Assembly (NCBI GenBank): GCA_947460225.1
Contig: CANHHI010000055.1
Location: 1-9,306 of the forward strand
Origin: Flavobacteriales bacterium
GTDB taxonomy: Bacteria > Bacteroidota > Bacteroidia > Flavobacteriales_D > CANHHI01
Direction of reading: 5' to 3'
DNA length: 9,306 bases
Shown here: one piece after another, positions 7,922 through 9,306 of the stretch
Numbering within the stretch: the first letter of the stretch is position 1
How the letters are laid out: the number at the start of each line of letters is the position of its first letter
Made by a program: the position numbers and the translations under genes
Notes under the pieces: model-generated
What the model was told of the DNA's origin: nothing
The model's input: only the letters and a program-made list of their open reading frames with translations
Databases searched by the model: none

Positions 7922-8830
7922 CTATTTAGACTTAAAACTGTTCAGTTTTTTGCGTTTGTAATTTCTGTATTCAAAAAAGCGATAGCCAAATAATGCCTCC
8001 AAGGTGTTTAAAAATCTATCTTTGAGACTCATGTTAGATTTGGCTGGGTTATAGGTAAATTGCCAATCTTGTTTTGCGATTACATCTTGCATATACACAG
8101 GGTGTTTGCCTTGAAAAAGTTCCAATTTGTCCACATCATTAAAATCAAAATCCACTTCACGGGTATGCTCTTTGAGCCAAGCATCGCTATGCCAAAATCT
8201 ATGGAAATAATTGCTTTTTTTAGCCATTAACCTAGGATTTCTCGTGTATGAATAATGAAAAACGGACACAGGCGTTTTGAACACCGTTAATTTTTTGCCT
8301 TTTTCTTCCAAAATGCCCTTGTCATATTTTCTAAACCCTTGCGAATCTCCGTAAGATAATATATTTCTATGGTTTTTAAACGCTCTAATTTCATACGCAT
8401 GCGTAGCCCTCGTGTTTCTGATGTGGTCATAATCCCCCCAAAAGTGAAGAAATGGAAAAAGTAAACCATCTACATCATCGTGCTGGTCTGCCAGTGCGAT
8501 AAATCTACGAATTTCATCATAACAATCTTCACTCAAAACCTCATCAACCTGCAAATGAAAACACCAATCAGCAGCGGTTTGTTGTAGCGCAATATTGGCT
8601 TGCTCCCTAAAAATTTCGCCATTCTTGCGTTTTTCTTCATGCCATACGGTATCTATGATATGAATTTTAGTGTCCTTGATGCTTTGTATCATCTCTTTTG
8701 TGCCATCATCAGAATCCCCAACGGCTACAAATAATTTATCTACCAAAGGCAAAAAAGATTTTATGGAATTCACAAAAGGATAACCCATTTTGATTCCATT
8801 TCTAACGTATGTAAATCCGTCTATTGTCAT
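7922..8830 (-). CDS. Glycosyltransferase, family 2-like (GT-A fold)
   Basis: The 302-residue protein looks complete. Its N-terminus, MTIDGFTYVRNGIKMGYP, is the family's typical opening, which supports the ATG at 8830. VAVGDSDDGT (35-44) matches the nucleotide-sugar-binding beta-strand and loop of GT2-type enzymes. FHLQVDEVL (91-99) sits where the metal- and donor-binding DxD-like motif is expected (commonly QGDE in relatives; here Val replaces Gly). HFWGDYD (129-135) and HYSYTRNPRLMAKKS (192-206) are further conserved-looking blocks. There is no signal peptide or membrane segment, so it is cytosolic or peripherally membrane-bound through its basic C-terminus (YKRKKLNSFKSK). It would transfer a sugar to an envelope glycan precursor; donor and acceptor cannot be told. 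It is transcribed alone from a promoter at 8891-8921 and converges on trpS. Neighbouring galE could supply donors, but the genes are not co-transcribed. Confidence 0.85.
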   Translation of the reverse strand: MTIDGFTYVRNGIKMGYPFVNSIKSFLPLVDKLFVAVGDSDDGTKEMIQSIKDTKIHIIDTVWHEEKRKNGEIFREQANIALQQTAADWCFHLQVDEVLSEDCYDEIRRFIALADQHDDVDGLLFPFLHFWGDYDHIRNTRATHAYEIRAFKNHRNILSYGDSQGFRKYDKGILEEKGKKLTVFKTPVSVFHYSYTRNPRLMAKKSNYFHRFWHSDAWLKEHTREVDFDFNDVDKLELFQGKHPVYMQDVIAKQDWQFTYNPAKSNMSLKDRFLNTLEALFGYRFFEYRNYKRKKLNSFKSK

Positions 8831-8890
8831 GTGCTTTATCTTAAAATTACCCGCAAATTTTTAGCTATTACACAAGCGAGTTTCTGCATG

Positions 8891-8921
8891 CAAATATACC
8901 TAATAATGCTAAAAATTCAAA
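8891..8921 (-). promoter_or_regulatory. Bacteroidota-type promoter of the glycosyltransferase gene
   Basis: On the minus strand TTTG (8921-8918), 19 bases, then TATATTTG (8898-8891) matches the -33/-7 consensus of Bacteroidota. The implied start near 8884 gives a leader of about 54 bases before the ATG at 8830. The first hairpin of the adjacent array begins about 20 bases upstream of the -33 element, so the array lies outside this transcript. Confidence 0.6.
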
Positions 8922-8940
8922 AAAATATCACCCACAATCA

Positions 8941-9247
8941 CGGACAATGTCCACAGACATTGTCCGCAGGCATAGCCTGATTTACAGACTTCGTCCATTT
9001 TAATCTGCTTCGCAGGGCATCAGAGATGCTTTTAATCCGCACTACGTGCGGGCAATGTATACAGAAATCGTCCTAAAATATGTTTGCAAATTCCCCCTTT
9101 GAAAAAGGGCATCATAGATGCTTTTTTCTGCTTCGCAGGCAAGATTACCTAGCAATTACAACGCCTGCCATAGGCAGACTAAAACGCACATTGTGCTCAA
9201 ACCCCCATACAATTTCTTGCATGGGGGTTTGGGTTGCGTAAAAACGC
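8941..9247. repeat. Array of short palindromes with 3-base loops
   Basis: The non-coding stretch holds twelve perfect hairpins packed end to end. Nine have loops of exactly three bases: 8967-8979 (CAGGC ata GCCTG), 9005-9015 and 9128-9138 (CTGC ttc GCAG), 9017-9029 (GCATC aga GATGC), 9109-9121 (GCATC ata GATGC), 9037-9051 (CCGCAC tac GTGCGG), 9095-9109 (CCCTTT gaa AAAGGG), 9165-9177 (CTGCC ata GGCAG) and 9186-9196 (GCAC att GTGC). Eight of these nine close the loop as C-NNN-G. Larger hairpins lie at 8941-8966 (10-base arms) and 9198-9231, and a small one at 9236-9247. Two modules recur in swapped order (CTGCTTCGCAG and GCATCaNaGATGCTTTT), and a degenerate 13-mer of the form ACAGAnnTYGTCC occurs three times (8953, 8984, 9061). 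No protein is encoded. Function is unknown; a dispersed palindromic repeat family is my best guess. Confidence 0.7.
9198..9231 (-). terminator. Stem-loop downstream of the right-edge gene
   Basis: Perfect 11-base arms (CAAACCCCCAT at 9198-9208 and its complement at 9221-9231) flank a 12-base loop. It is the strongest hairpin in the region and lies 24 bases past the stop of the partial minus-strand gene, where a terminator is expected. After it on that strand come only TTTG and then a small hairpin ending in GTTTT, so the T run is short. It also forms part of the surrounding hairpin array, so it may belong to the repeat and only double as a terminator. Confidence 0.45.
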
Positions 9248-9254
9248 CAATCTA

Positions 9255-9306
9255 CTAACGTATAGATACTTCCACTTCCACGTAGCCTAATCCAAGGTAA
9301 TACCGC
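9255..9306 (-). CDS. C-terminal end of an unidentified protein (partial, enters from right edge)
   Basis: From the right edge, one minus-strand frame reads RYYLGLGYVEVEVSIR and ends in tandem stops TAGTAG (9257-9252). The alternating hydrophobic and charged residues resemble a final beta-strand, and a strong stem-loop follows 24 bases downstream. Only 16 codons are visible, so neither the family nor the reality of the gene can be settled. Another frame is open longer (to 9145), but it reads straight through the hairpin array and looks less like protein. Confidence 0.4.
   Translation of the reverse strand, partial: RYYLGLGYVEVEVSIR

Noticed and set aside
7922..8830. Operon of galE and the glycosyltransferase as a glycan cluster
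   Set aside because: The genes are convergent with a hairpin between them and the glycosyltransferase has its own promoter.
8941..9247. CRISPR array
   Set aside because: There is no constant repeat at regular spacing; the units differ in sequence and spacing, and there is no cas gene.
8941..9247. Insertion sequence remnant or MITE with terminal inverted repeats
   Set aside because: No pair of inverted repeats brackets the whole array and no flanking target duplication could be seen.
9145..9306. Longer minus-strand open frame of 53 codons ending in TAA at 9147-9145
   Set aside because: It reads through several hairpins of the non-coding array; the shorter frame with tandem stops looks more like protein.

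Overview
The window reads as chromosomal DNA of a low-GC member of the phylum Bacteroidota; the order cannot be fixed from this stretch alone. The evidence is promoters of the Bacteroidota type (TTTG, about 18-22 bases, then TAnnTTTG) ahead of all three transcription units whose starts are visible, A-rich leaders with no Shine-Dalgarno sequence, a large lipoprotein built of fibronectin-like domains, and the sequence style of GalE, TrpRS and the glycosyltransferase.

Layout. Bases 1-5542 (minus strand) are one uninterrupted reading frame of 1847 codons that runs off the left edge. It encodes a giant exported lipoprotein: lipobox, about 770 residues of unrecognised beta-rich sequence, a Pro/Asp-rich linker, about five divergent beta-sandwich modules, then five complete and one cut-off fibronectin type III repeats. 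Bases 5543-5867 are a divergent intergenic region with one promoter facing each way, a group of DnaA-box-like 9-mers and a very AT-rich tract. Bases 5868-7876 (plus strand) hold galE and trpS, overlapping by ATGA, so they form one transcriptional unit. Bases 7877-7921 hold a hairpin between convergent genes that could serve both as terminator. Bases 7922-8830 (minus strand) encode a family 2-like glycosyltransferase with its own promoter at 8891-8921. Bases 8941-9247 are a non-coding array of twelve short perfect hairpins, nine of them with 3-base loops. Bases 9255-9306 are probably the last 16 codons of another minus-strand gene that enters from the right edge.

How the genes relate. GalE supplies UDP-galactose (possibly UDP-GalNAc) and the nearby glycosyltransferase could use such donors for a surface glycan, but they are in separate, convergent units, so that link is only a possibility. 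TrpS is a housekeeping enzyme that shares the galE message. The giant lipoprotein looks like a cell-envelope or adhesion protein.

I did not find a clear new multi-gene system. The least explained structures are the triloop hairpin array at 8941-9247 and the DnaA-box-like cluster beside an AT-rich tract at 5608-5815.
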